64,000 nucleotides of DNA. Source: Termitomyces sp. T153 (Eukaryota > Basidiomycota > Agaricomycetes > Agaricales > Lyophyllaceae). The notes beneath the pieces were generated by a model. It did not search any database. It was not told where the DNA came from and saw nothing but the letters and a program-made list of their open reading frames with translations. Positions 35,449 through 46,700 of this stretch are shown here, piece after piece; position 1 is the first letter of the stretch, and every line of letters starts with the position of its first letter. A program made the translations under genes and the position numbers. The stretch lies in assembly GCA_018296165.2 (NCBI GenBank), contig JACKQL020000012.1, forward strand, positions 992,001 to 1,056,000, read 5' to 3'.

Positions 35449-36836
35449 AATATCCGGGTTCCCTCTTTCCCTTTTTTTACTCTTTCTCTTCGGTTTCTAC
35501 GTTTCCGCTCTCTTCTTGATATCTTCTTGTGTTTTCATCACTGGATACTACCCACTTGCGCGCTGTATCTTACTTCTTATTGTTGGTTGGAGTTCTTGGC
35601 TTGTCGTATACTCCTCACCCCCCTCTCAGTCGCTATCTGTTTCGTCTTCCTATACACCACGCTATAACTATTCTATAGTATCCTCCCCACGGATTCTATA
35701 ATCTTTCTATCCATATAACATGTCCAGGCATTCATATTACGCTCTCCTTATTCCGTGAAGATTGTTACCCACCTTGTCCTTCTCCTTCATTCACCCCTTT
35801 CTTCCATTCGTCTTCGACCGCTATTGTTATCATCTTCGCCCCTATCTGTCCTCTGTCTCAATCTCTTTTCCTTTTCTCAATCTCTCTTCTCGTCATGTCA
35901 TGTGTAGCCTCTCTTGTTTTGTCACACCTTGATGTTTCGATATCACTACCCTGTCTCTTTCTTCGTCTTCTCTGTCTTCTTTGTGATACGTTTATATGCA
36001 ATATAGCGAAATCTCTCCTCTCCACCCACTTTCCACTCCCTTTTTCTGTATACGTACAAAGATGAATCCATCATCATGTTGTAAGTACAGTTGATTACTA
36101 TCCTGTAGAAAATTGAATACACGAAGCATATTGGTCAGATGATTGTTATATACCGTTGACTCCGTAGCTGCCGGGAAATACTCTTACAAGGTCTTATAAC
36201 AAGACATAGATCGGACATGATTTATTCCATGGATAATCGAAAACATTTTACTTCTCAAGCAGACGATAGCAGTATTTCAGGCGACGCTTGTGTCACACTT
36301 GTACATTTTTGGAAGGGTGACACTAGTACGATACCGTCGAGGATGGGCCGTTGCAGCACACGGCAGGTCCAAGGTCTACATATGATGGGTCACTGATCAC
36401 TTAGTGAGGACAAGGGCAGTATAACAATTGTATATGTAAGAAATACATTAGACTTCTGAATGAAAACATTTTTCATACACTAATTTGATAAAAGGATTCA
36501 AGATGCTATGATATGAAAAAACATCACTGGCAGCTGAGCCGCACATGCCAGTGGCAAAGCTACACTGAAATGAAATAGGATAGTGAAATAGCATTGTATA
36601 AAACAAAAAAGTGAAATAAAAAAATGTGTGTCAAGGTGAAAATGGGATGAGATATACAAAACACAAAGAAGCTGGGACAGTGAAACCCGGATCAATAATA
36701 CATGTGTTGTGATTATCTAAACAGGTGCTGGAGCAAATGTTTACAAATTGATCAGTAGAATATCACTTATTATTACATCAACAAGCTATGGTCTGTCCCT
36801 TTGGCATGAACCTGTAGCTCTTGCTAAGTCCCAGAC
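35449..36836. other. 3' flank and edge of the gene island
   Basis: The first 600 bases downstream of the stop are strongly T/C rich on the plus strand (for example 35460-36050) and probably form a 3' UTR and terminator region. From about 36400 the composition becomes A+T rich with few CpG, which marks the start of the transposon-rich part. No gene is seen. Confidence 0.45.
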
Positions 36837-36998
36837 CCAACCTCACTTTGTTCAGTCAGGTCCTTGATATTCTAACTCAATGTTGAGCCCAACCTTACTT
36901 TGTTTGGTTAAGTCTTTGTATTTGTTAATTCAATGCTAAGATCCAGATCCAACCTCACTTTGTATGGCCAGGTCTTTGTATTTTGTTGACTCAGTGTT
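36829..36998. repeat. Three diverged tandem repeats of 50-65 bp
   Basis: The phrase CCAACCTCACTTTGT (or CCAACCTTACTTTGT) followed by a TGG/TCAG-CAGGTC-TTTGTATT-like block and AACTCAATG occurs three times, starting near 36837, 36889 and 36949. Copies differ mostly by transitions. It lies at the edge between the gene island and the transposons. Confidence 0.6.
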
Positions 36999-37259
36999 GC
37001 TTTTCTCTTACAATTCAATATACTGAGATTTCATATATAAACCAATCATGTATCTATTTTACATTATCAATAAAATACTACAAGGTTCACTGGTATATAT
37101 TAGAGATGCTGAAAATGAGAAAATTAGTACTAACCAAGCAATTATTTAAACTGTCACACTTACATTTGTAAACTCTTCAAAATATCCATACTACACTGTC
37201 AAGCTATATACATTAAGTGCTGAAGTTCATAGAAGTTAGCAATTTGTTGCTTGAATCCG

Positions 37260-37709
37260 TCAAAAGTCACACTTACATTTGTAAACCATTGAGTATTTCT
37301 TGATAGACATATTTGCAGTCTTTCTTGATGTGTTTTCTGGGTCCAAAATGACTTTGATATGATCTTCTGATGTGCACCAAGAAAGTGCAACATAAAGTTG
37401 GCTATGTGCAAAAACTCCTGATCAAAGGTCCAATCCAACATGCTTGACTGATTGATCCTGAGACTTGTTGATTGTCATAGCAAAGGCCAAGCAAACTGGG
37501 AATTGTCTCCTGCACAATGGAATTGGCAAATCCTCTTCAGAGACATCCATGTTGATTCTTGGAATCAAAACAATTGATCCTGCAAACTTGGCATCCTCAC
37601 TGATGATCTGACATCTGGAAACTCTGGTGCTGATGTGGGTGACAATCATTCTTGTCCCATTACAAAGTCCTTGAGTTGTATTCAGAGTCCTGAGCAGCAT
37701 GACAGGAAC
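37260..37709 (-). pseudogene. Helitron helicase (Pif1-like RepHel) C-terminal fragment
   Basis: On the minus strand the frame reads VPVMLLRTLNTTQGLCNGTR, then RRQFPVCLAFAMTINKSQDQ and HSQLYVALSW, the last motifs of the Pif1/RecD-like helicase found in fungal Helitrons. It has one in-frame TGA (after VGLDL, where relatives have Arg) and Trp in place of Arg in the LYVALSR motif; both are C-to-T changes at a CpG. Everything upstream of VPVM is missing: the fragment stops at the first base of a family-1 LTR (37710). The stop is the TGA complementary to 37260-37262. No helitron terminus could be placed with certainty. Confidence 0.85.
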
Positions 37710-38819
37710 TGTCACAACCCATCCCCAGATCTCCCCAAGCCACCCTGCTTCCCTGGAGTTCCCCTAATGCCCCCTTGGCCTGCCCCAACCTTTGTTTACT
37801 CACAACACCTGCCCCAGCTAACTCCAATGCTTCTCCAGCAAACCCCAATGGCTCCCCTGACAAACTCCAACACATTTCCTGCAGGACCCCAACCCTTCCC
37901 CTTCCCCTCCTGAGCCCATGGAACTCTCCCCCAACACTGTTCCTGACTCCAGCATATGTCACTGACTTGCCACCATGGCTTACCCAACTAAGTCTGGAAC
38001 ATCACAACAACCTCAGGGCAGCCCATGTTCCCATCTGATCCCATCAGTATATCACTGTGGCCTGCCAACTGATTGTCACCAACACCCATCAACTTTGTGC
38101 AGCCCCATTAAGCCCCACTGTCAGACCCACTATCCCCAGAGGAGTTCCAGTAGCTGGTATATAAGTTGTAGAGTAGCATCCTGTACTCTAGTCTTGATAT
38201 CAATGTTGCTTACTTTTCTTTGTGTTTTGTGTTTCTTGTTATGTTTCCTCTTATCTCAGTCTCCTGGTCTTGTCACATCTCTATTTCTGTCTATTGTCCT
38301 GTTATTGTCTCATAACTCCATCTCAATCTATTTTTGTTCTCATCTCAATCTTGCCTTAACTCCATCTTGTCTTGTCTATCTCTGTTTCCTTTTACTAAGT
38401 TCCCTTCAACTCTAATGCTGTTACAAACTCTGCACTTACAATAATGACTCCTAAACATTCATAACCAGCTCTGGACCTTGCTTTACACTTGGCCTCAGGA
38501 CCCATCAACATCAATTGATCCCCCATCAAACTCTGGCCCTGCTCCCATTGCTTGCATAGCCTCTGTTTGCCCCACACCTTCAATACTTGCCTCTGGGCTT
38601 GTACCTGAGTCTTCCCCAAGCCCAACCCTTCCTTTTACCCTGTCTTAGACTTCCCTGTACCACTCCAGACTTGCTTGGACCACTTCCCTTGGCATACTCT
38701 TGTAAGTATCTGAAGTCCAGACCTCTCCAGAACACTAGGTTATAAATACAGGATGTTGCATCTGCCTAGTAAGGACTTGCTCAGTTAAGCTGAGCCCTTG
38801 TGGTCAGCAGAACCTGATA
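37710..38819 (+). repeat. Solo LTR, family 1 (copy A)
   Basis: The element starts TGTCACAACCC and ends CAGCAGAACCTGATA, matching the ends of copies B, C and D on the opposite strand (TGTCAGG...TCATRACA). Length is 1,110 bp. It contains a TATATAAG box near 38158 followed by the conserved TGTACTCTAGTCTTGATAT block, consistent with an LTR promoter. Flanking pentamers are GGAAC and GAAAT, which differ by two transitions, so a decayed target duplication is possible. It interrupts the Helitron helicase fragment on its left. Short open frames inside are not genes. Confidence 0.75.
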
Positions 38820-39034
38820 GAAATATAATATGTGCAGTGCATGAACAAACTGGAACACTCTGATGAGGAACTGTTTGCATACCTGTGTTGAGGATAACTG
38901 AGCTCACATGATAGCAGAATTGACTGATTGGACATTAAACTCTATTACATTAACTAATAGACAGATCTGTCATAGCTATGGGCTTCTCAGCACTTGTAAC
39001 ATCATGTACTCTGCTTTTTACACCAGGTTCTCTG
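38820..39034. other. 215-base segment between LTRs A and B
   Basis: A+T-rich sequence with no recognised coding or repeat match inside this window. Its last five bases (39030-39034, CTCTG) form the left target-site duplication of the LTR B/D element. Confidence 0.4.
39030..39034. repeat. Target-site duplication CTCTG, left copy
   Basis: CTCTG directly precedes the TGTCAGG terminus of LTR B and is repeated at 63874-63878 directly after the TCATGACA terminus of LTR D, 24.8 kb away. Confidence 0.65.
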
Positions 39035-41118
39035 TGTCAGGTTCTGCTGACTATGGGGGCTCAGCTACACTGGGCAAGTCCTTACTAGGTGGATGCAATG
39101 TTCTGTGCTTATAACCTAGTGCTCCAGGATTGGCATGGAGGGGAGGGACTTGCAAGGGGAAGCTAGGGGGAGCAGTCTGAGCAAGTCCAGAGTGGTCTGG
39201 GGAAGTCTAAGACCAAGTATGTCAGACATTGGGCTTTGACAGTGCCAGGAACAAGTTCATGGGCATGTAAATGGACTGCAGGCAAGCAGAGGCTTCACTA
39301 GTGATGGGAGTGGAGCTGGAGTTTGACTGGGGATCAATTAAGACTTGATGGGTTCCAGGGCTGAGCAAGGAGTGAGGTCTGGAGTTGTCATAGGAATGTT
39401 CAGGGTTCATAACATGAGTGTGGAGTTCATACTGACATTGGAGATGGGAAGAACTTAGAAAAACAAAGGAAGTAGAGACAATAAAGATGAGATGGAGATG
39501 AGGTGAGATGAGACAGAGAAAGAGATAGATTCAAAACTAAAAATAGATACAGAGATGGAGAGAAACATGAGGCACAAGTAACCAGTTAATGTAGGTAATA
39601 TCAAGACTAGAGTACAAGGAGTTACTCTATGACTTATATACTGACTACTGGATAGCTCCAGAGGACAGTGAGTATGGCAGCAGGGCTCAATAGAGCTGCA
39701 CAGAGTTGACAGGTGTCAGGTACAATCAAGGGGCAGGCCATGCTGACATTCTGATGGGATCAGCTAGGTGTCAGGTTCTGCTGACCATGGGGGCTCAGCT
39801 ACACTGGGCGAGTCCTTACTAGGTGGATGTGATTCCCTGCACTGACAACTTGGCACTTGGAGGTGTTCCAAACACTGGGGACTTGTGAGGATAGCCAGAG
39901 GAAATTGATCCGAGCAAGTCCAGGGAGGTCCAGAGGAGTAGAGGATGAGTTGCAGGGAAGGGGGATGGGCTTGGCAGGGTTCAGGCATAAGTCCTGGTGT
40001 GAGTATTGCAGGTGCAGAGGAGGTGGAGGCTATACAAATGATGGGAGCAGAGCCAGAGTTCTAATGGGGAATCAATGGGGATTGATAGGGTTTGGAGCTG
40101 AGCATGTAGTGAGGTCTGGAGTTGGTGAAAGAGTGTTGGAGGTTTGTAATTGTAATCGCAGAGTTTGTGAGGGCATTATGGTTGAGAGGACTTGAGCACA
40201 ATAGACAGAATCAAACAAGATGAGATGGAGTCAAACAAAATGAGACAAAGACAAGACAAGAACAAGAATAGATTCAGGTGGAGATACAGAACAATAACAA
40301 AAAGATAACAGAATAGAGATGAGATAAGACTGGGAGACTGAGAATAAGGAAAACAAGACATGGAATACAAAACATGAGAAGAATAATCAGAAACACATCA
40401 AGTAAGGCAGGTAGGTAAGTAATCTCCAGACTAGAGTATGAGGAGCTCCTCTATGTCTTATATACTGACTACTGAGGAGCTCCGGGGACGTCAGCTGTAG
40501 TGGCAGGGCTTGGTGGAGCTTGATGGAGTCGATGGGTGTTGGTTATGACTAGAGGGCAGGCCGCATTGATATGTTGATGGGATCAATTGTGATGCAGTCC
40601 ATTCTGAGGTTGTCATGATACCCCAGAGTAAGTCGGGGGAGCCAGGGTATTGAGTTGATGATGTGTGATGGGGTCAGGCATGGTGGGGGAGTGGTCCCAG
40701 GGGCTCAGGAAGTCTAGGGGAAGCGCCGGAGGCTGCAGGAAAGATGTCAGAGTTGGCCAGGGGGCCGTCAGAGTTAGCCAAGAATGCGTCAGAGTTAGCC
40801 GGAGTAGGCGTGGAGTGCTGGGGAAGTTTGATGAAGCGTTAGGGGAGGTTCTGGGGGGACAGGGGTTTGTTGGGCAATGTACAGGGTCCAGGGAACGGGT
40901 CATAACACTAGGGATGTGGGCTGCTCCGGGGTTGTTGTGATGCTCTGGAGCAGGTCGGGTGAACTAGGGCAGTGGGTCAGAGGCATAGAGCAGGACCAGG
41001 AATGCTAGGAGAGGGTTTCTTCAGAGGAAGTGCTAATAACTGCAGAGAAGGCATTGGAGTTGGTCAGGGGGTCATTGGGGTTTGCTGGAGAAGCATCAGA
41101 GTTACTCAGTGTGGGTGC
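39035..41118 (-). repeat. Family-1 LTR (copy B), split by solo LTR C and truncated
   Basis: Copy B lies in two blocks, 39035-39768 and 40913-41118, separated by LTR C. Its plus-strand left end is TGTCAGGTTCTGCTGAC, the 3' end of the LTR in the minus orientation. The second block follows the sequence of copy D (GGGCTGCTCC, then GAACTAGGGCAGTGGGT) and breaks off at 41118, where a family-2 LTR begins. About 200 bases of the LTR are missing at this side. Confidence 0.8.
39769..40907 (-). mobile_element. Complete solo LTR, family 1 (copy C), nested in LTR B
   Basis: The 1,139-bp unit runs from TGTCAGGTTC to GGGTCATAACA, with TG...CA ends, and is flanked on both sides by the 5-bp duplication CTAGG (39764-39768 and 40908-40912). 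Removing it and one CTAGG restores sequence that matches copy D without a gap. No coding sequence is present, so it is a solo LTR left by LTR-LTR recombination. Confidence 0.9.
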
Positions 41119-42129
41119 TGATGAGTCCCAGTTGTTGCTGAGCACCATTTTTTGGCATTTTGCACTTAGTGGCAGCTGACTATTTTAAATTTGGCACAAG
41201 TCACAATACTCAGCATGCAGGGCCTAGCCCAAGGTCTGGATGGAGGTAGCCTTAGCACGGGACTTTAGCATGTGGAGCCTGGAACTTGGGCCTAGATCAG
41301 CAAGGCCTAGACCCTTCCTAGCAACTTTAGCAATCCTAGTGACTCTGGTGACAAAATGGCATTATCTCACTATATATGGACATATTGCCAGACACATACC
41401 TTTTTGCTATCATTCTCTTTGTCAAGTTGACTAACATACTTGAATGGCATCTATATGTCAGAGACTTTGCTTATGGTTTTTTTTTTCACTTAGTTACAGA
41501 CTGATGCCTTGTATGGACCATAAGCATGTTGACAGATGCCATTGCTAGTGGTGACTATTTGCTTACTTTCCCATACTATACTTTGGAACTGTATAAATAC
41601 TGCCTGTTTATAGACACTTGGACAAGAGAATTGACTTGGATAGATCCCCCTTGAACTGAATCCAGCTATCTCTAAGCGTATCAGCTCAAGATTTCACTTT
41701 GCCTATACTTTCCCTCTATTCCTTACTTGCTGTTGACTTCAACTTAGCAACAAGTCCTATCACTTTTGACCTTGATCTAGTGTAGTACCAACTACAGGTG
41801 CCCTTTGCATTATTTTGACTTAGCAACATTAGCAACTGTGGCTAGCAACCAGTTTACATTTGTTCCTTGATTTAGTTTCCCTATTTCCACCTTCCTTTTT
41901 TCTACTCTACTCCCTAGCCCCTCTACCTCCATCAAGATGACTTAGGATAGCAAAAGAAATCCTTCCAACTTCACCATACAATACAACTTTTGCTCTTGTT
42001 CTCTGAGACAGTTACTGACTTGCCCTCAACTATTAACTTCCTACTGCCAGCTATCCTATCTAGTGACTAGTGTTAGGTTCTCTCTTTTTAGGTGTCCTGC
42101 ATGGCACTAGGCAGCATAGGAGCACATCA
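41119..42129 (+). repeat. 5' LTR of the outer element (L1)
   Basis: The 1,011-bp LTR starts TGATGAGTCCC and ends GGAGCACATCA, a TGATG/CATCA inverted terminus. It contains GTATAAATACTGCC near 41590, a likely TATA box, in a position conserved in all four copies. Confidence 0.88.
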
Positions 42130-42132
42130 TTT

Positions 42133-42150
42133 TGGAGCCTACCACATGGG
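42133..42150 (+). other. Candidate primer-binding site, outer element
   Basis: TGGAGCCTACCACATGGG begins three bases after the 5' LTR and starts with TGG, as expected for pairing with a tRNA 3' CCA end. The inner element has TGGAGCCCACTGCAAGGG at 43758-43775 in the same position. The priming tRNA was not identified. Confidence 0.4.
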
Positions 42151-42168
42151 AATTTGAAGTTGATCATT

Positions 42169-42763
42169 CTGCCAGAAACCAGAGCTCAAGCAAAACATCG
42201 CTTGGAAAACCTTATTGAATTACCCCAGTCTTCCCCTCAGCACTCTTCACTAGCAACCCATCCTAGACCTCTTGCTGATGAACTTGAAACTGCCAATAAC
42301 CTTCATGACATTAGCAAAATCCTTGCCAATTTTCCAGGCACCTTTATCAAAAGCTTTCTTGATGCACCTCTTTCTCCTTTGACTCCTACTGACTCTATCT
42401 TCTTCCCAGAAGCCCAATCTATCCCCTTGTTGCCCATAAACCCCCCTCCTTTGCCAATCTTGACAATTGCTAATATGAACAACAACCCTGCTGCTCAGCG
42501 TGCTAGAATGCTGCCACACAATGACACAACTGTGCCTAAATGGGATGAGAGTCACTTCAGGAAACTCCCCCAATATTTTAAAGAACTGGAATACCTTTTT
42601 GCTGACTGTAGTATCACTGACAACACTCAGAAGAAGGAGTACGCATCTCAATATGTCTCCTATGACATGGCTGAAACCTGGCTTGGCTTACCCAAATTTG
42701 GTGACAACATTGTCATTGGTAACAATTCACCCCAGCTTTACACTTATCAAGAATGGAAGGCAG
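42169..42763 (+). pseudogene. Outer gag, N-terminal part
   Basis: The frame encodes ETRAQAKHRLENLIE near its start and later PKWDESHFRKLPQYFKELEY and EYASQYVSYDMAETWLGLP, the capsid-like region of this gypsy family. It is cut at TYQEWKA by the inner element and resumes at 53804 (AVLRLYPG). No convincing start codon is visible at the expected place (CTG in both copies). Confidence 0.8.
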
Positions 42764-43753
42764 TGATGAGCTCCAGTTATCACTGAGCACCATTTTTGGC
42801 ATTTCAAACTTAGCGGCAGCTGACTACTTTGAATTTGGCACAAGTCACAACACTCAGCGCATGGGACCCAGCCCAAGGGTTGGACCAAAGCATGAGACTT
42901 TAGCAAGCACAAGACTTTTCAATCATGAGAAATATCATGTGGAGCCTGGAACTTGAGCCTGGAACATCAAGGACTAGATCTTTCTTAGCAACGAGTATTA
43001 GTGATTTTAGCAACTATGGCAACAAAATGGTGTTCTCTTACTATATACAGACATATTACCAGACATATACCTTTTTACTATCATTCCCCTTGCCAAGCTT
43101 ACCAACATACTTGAATGGCATCTACGCTTCAGGTATTGACATCAGACTTGCTCTTTTTGGATTCATTTGCATTTATACGCCATAGAGATTTTGCTTATGG
43201 TTTTTCATCTAGTTACAGACTGATGCCTCATACAGATTATAAACACAGTGACAGACGCCATTGCCAGTGGTGACTATTTGCTTACTTTCCCATACTATAC
43301 TTTGGAAATGTATAAATACTGCCTGTACATAGACACTACCTCCACAACAGAAAAATAAAGCAGAGAACCCCCATCAGCATCGACTAGTTGCTCTCTTTAA
43401 GCTTACCAGCTTGGGATTTCACTTTGATTCTTTCATTCCTCTATTGCTTTTGACTTCAGCTTAGCAACAGGCCTTCTCGACTTTGACCTCAACCTAGTGT
43501 GGTGCCAATTACGGGTGCCTATTTGTGTTATTTCAACTTAGTGATGTTAGCAACTACGGTTAGTGACTAGTTCACTGATAGCAACTTCTTTTGACTTCCC
43601 TCCACAGCACCACTTTCACTCTAGTTCTCTGGGATGGTTACTGACTCACCCTCAACTATTAACTTCCTACTGCCACCTATCCTATCTAGTGACTAGTGTT
43701 AGGTCTTCTTTTTAGGTTTTCTGCATGGCACTAGGTGGCATAGGAGCACATCA
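42764..43753 (+). repeat. 5' LTR of the inner element (L2)
   Basis: The LTR runs from TGATGAGCTCC to GGAGCACATCA and has a GTATAAATACTGCC TATA-like site near 43310. It is the same length as its partner at 52810-53799. Confidence 0.9.
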
Positions 43754-43793
43754 TTTTTGGAGCCCACTGCAAGGGTCTTTGAAGTTAACCATT

Positions 43794-46700
43794 CTGCTAG
43801 AAACCAGAGCTCAAGCAAAACATTGCTTGGAAAACCTTGTCAAATCACTCTGCCTTCATTTTTGACCCCTCAGCACTCTTCGCCAGCAGCCTGTCCTTGA
43901 CCTCTTGCCGACAAACTCAAAACCACTAAAGACCTTTGTGACGTTAGTGAAATCCTTGCCAATTTCCCAGGTGCCTTTATTAAAAGTTTCCTTGACACAC
44001 CACTTTCACCTTTGACCCCAACTGACTCTATCTTTTTCCCAGAAGCCCAATCTATCCCTTCATCACCAACTAACCCCCTTTCTTTGCTAAGCCCGACAAT
44101 TACTAATATGAACAATGACCCTGCTGCTCAGCATGCTAGAATGCCACCATGCAACAACACAACTGCACCTAAATGGGATGAGAGTCACCCTAGGGAACTC
44201 CTCCAATACTTCAAGGAACTGGAATACCTCTTCACTGACTGTGGCATTGCTGACAATACCCAGAAGAAAGAATATGCATCACAATACATCTCTTATAACA
44301 CAGCAGAAACCTGGCTTGGCTTACCTGAATTTGGCGACAATATCAGCAACAATGCTCCCCAACCATATACTTACCAGGAATGGAAATTGGCAGTGCTTAG
44401 GCTGTACCCTAGCACTGATGCTAGCACTCATTATAACCTTGGCAACTTAGAACAACTGGTCAACCAGACTTTCAACAGTGGCTTAGCAACTTGGGGAAGG
44501 TTCTCTGATTACTACAGGGATTTCCAATGTATCACTAGATGGTTACTCACTAATGGTAAACTCTATTGTAATGAGGAACATTGCTTGTTCCAACAAGGTA
44601 TCCCTATGTCGCTATGGTCCAAAATTGTTTGCTGCCTTGAAATCACTCTTCCCAACCACCATCCTGAGGACCCTTATAATGTTGACCAAGTTTTCAAGGG
44701 CGCCAAATGGGTTTTAAAGGGAATGGACGCCTCTACAATCAAGACCAGCAATGGCACCAGTGGTATTTCTTTGTCATTGCCAATTGCTAATGCACCAGCC
44801 ACTCCTTCGCCTATGCCTAAGGGAGAAACTTTGGAATTAACAACCACCACAGCAATAGTCAGTGCCTTGGAACATTTGGAAGCTCTTTTGACCAACAGTA
44901 ACGCCCAACCTTGTCAACAGTTTGCTAACAGCACTTGCTACTTTTGTGGTGAAATTGGTCACACCATAGTCTGAGGCATGTGTATGAAACTGGAGCAAAT
45001 AATTCAACAGGGTAAGGTTCATTGGAATGCCAAAGGAAAGATCATTTTACCATCAGGTGCTATGATCCCTAATTATTTTGGCAAGCAACTATACATGGAA
45101 CACATTGAGGAATGGCACAGGCTTAACCCAGGACAAATTGTTACTGGCAGACTCTCTTCTAACACTAACCCAGATCCCAAGCAAGCAGCTATGCAGCAGT
45201 CGCTAATCCACAAAGTAATGCAACAGGACATTGCTATGGGCTGAGCGCTAAGCAAGGAAGAATGGATTGAGGCTTTGGAACGTGAACTCTTTGCACTCAG
45301 GCAACCTGGCAAAAAGTTTGATGGCATACAAGTCCCCTGCACAGCTTATTGACCAGCAAACAATACCCCAAAGGCAATGCCCCTGACTAGCAACACCTCA
45401 GCAACTTCATCCTCTTCCAATTCAACTCCAGCTCCTGCTGCTAAGCCTGCAGACAAAGGCAAAGCATCTGAATGTACCATTGCTAATGAACAACTGCCCG
45501 TTGCTAAGGAACCCATTGCTCAGCCTCCCATTCACCTATTTTCTGGCATCCCTGGTCACTATGTACCCCCCACTAAGAGGAATTTCACTGCTCCCAACAG
45601 AACTAGCAATGGTGCATATCAAACTATGCCACCCATTTACAATATTGAGCAGTCCAAGGCAGTTTTTGAATGGGTTTTAAGCACCAAGGTTACAGTATCA
45701 GTTGGCAAACTTTGCTCAGTATCACAGAACATCCAGAATCAGTTTAGAACAGCAGTTATGCCCAAACAACTGGTAGGCACTAGCACTAATATGGTACAAA
45801 ACCCCAGCGACATTTTTGAAGATATATTGTTGACTTTTGCTATTGAAGAACCCCAGTTTTTGCTAGGATCCAATGTTGATACCTCTAATGGACTTACCTC
45901 AGATAAGGCACCTTTTGCATCTGTTGACTCCATCAAAGCCTACATCGGTTCACTACCCCATGGAGAAGAGCCTGTGGTGCTCACTGTTGCTAAGGATTCT
46001 CAGTCACTTTGTACTGTCATGATACTGAGCGACAACAAAGAGGAAGTAGAATGCATTCATGACAGTGGCTCTCAGATTATTTTGATGTCAGTGGAAATTG
46101 CCAGTGACCTTGGACTATCCTATGATCCCAACATAGTTCTAAACATGCAGAGTGCTAATGGCACCATGGACCAATCACTAGGACTTGCTCAAAATGTACC
46201 ATGTACTATTGGCAACATTACAGTTTATCTCCAAATCCACATTTTACGGTCTTCCATCTACGACATTCTACTTGGATGCTCCTTTGATGTATTAACTCGA
46301 GGTATGGTCAACACACTTAGCGATGTCGAAACTACTATAACAATCATGGACCCCAATATTGGCCAACAGCGCACTATTCCTACATTTCCTCATGGCAAAT
46401 CCAAAAGGAACCACTGCCAGAATGTTTGCTTCAAAACAGAAGCACCCTGTCGCTTTCATCACCAAAGGCATGGATGAAGAAGATAGTGACATAGTGATCA
46501 TTATCAGCTATGACCATTCAACTGGTCTAGTGACTTGTATAGCTTCTTGTGATTTGGACAATGACATTTTACTTACTAATTCTGACACACTGACTAATCC
46601 TGCACTAGCATACCTTTATGCTATGGCTAGCAACATATCTGATTTGTCCCTTCCACCTCACTCTTATCTGGTTTCTGCTGATACATCTAATCCCTTGATT

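Noticed and set aside
37635..38415. Plus-strand proline-rich open frames (for example 37775-38038 and 37975-38415)
   Set aside because: They lie inside LTR A, are not kept open in copies B, C and D, and reflect C-rich LTR sequence.
40613..40940. Open frames on both strands inside LTR C
   Set aside because: Same LTR sequence, no protein similarity, frames not conserved among copies.
39035..41118. LTR B plus LTR A considered as the two LTRs of one element
   Set aside because: They lie in opposite orientation and only 215 bases apart, so they cannot flank one element.
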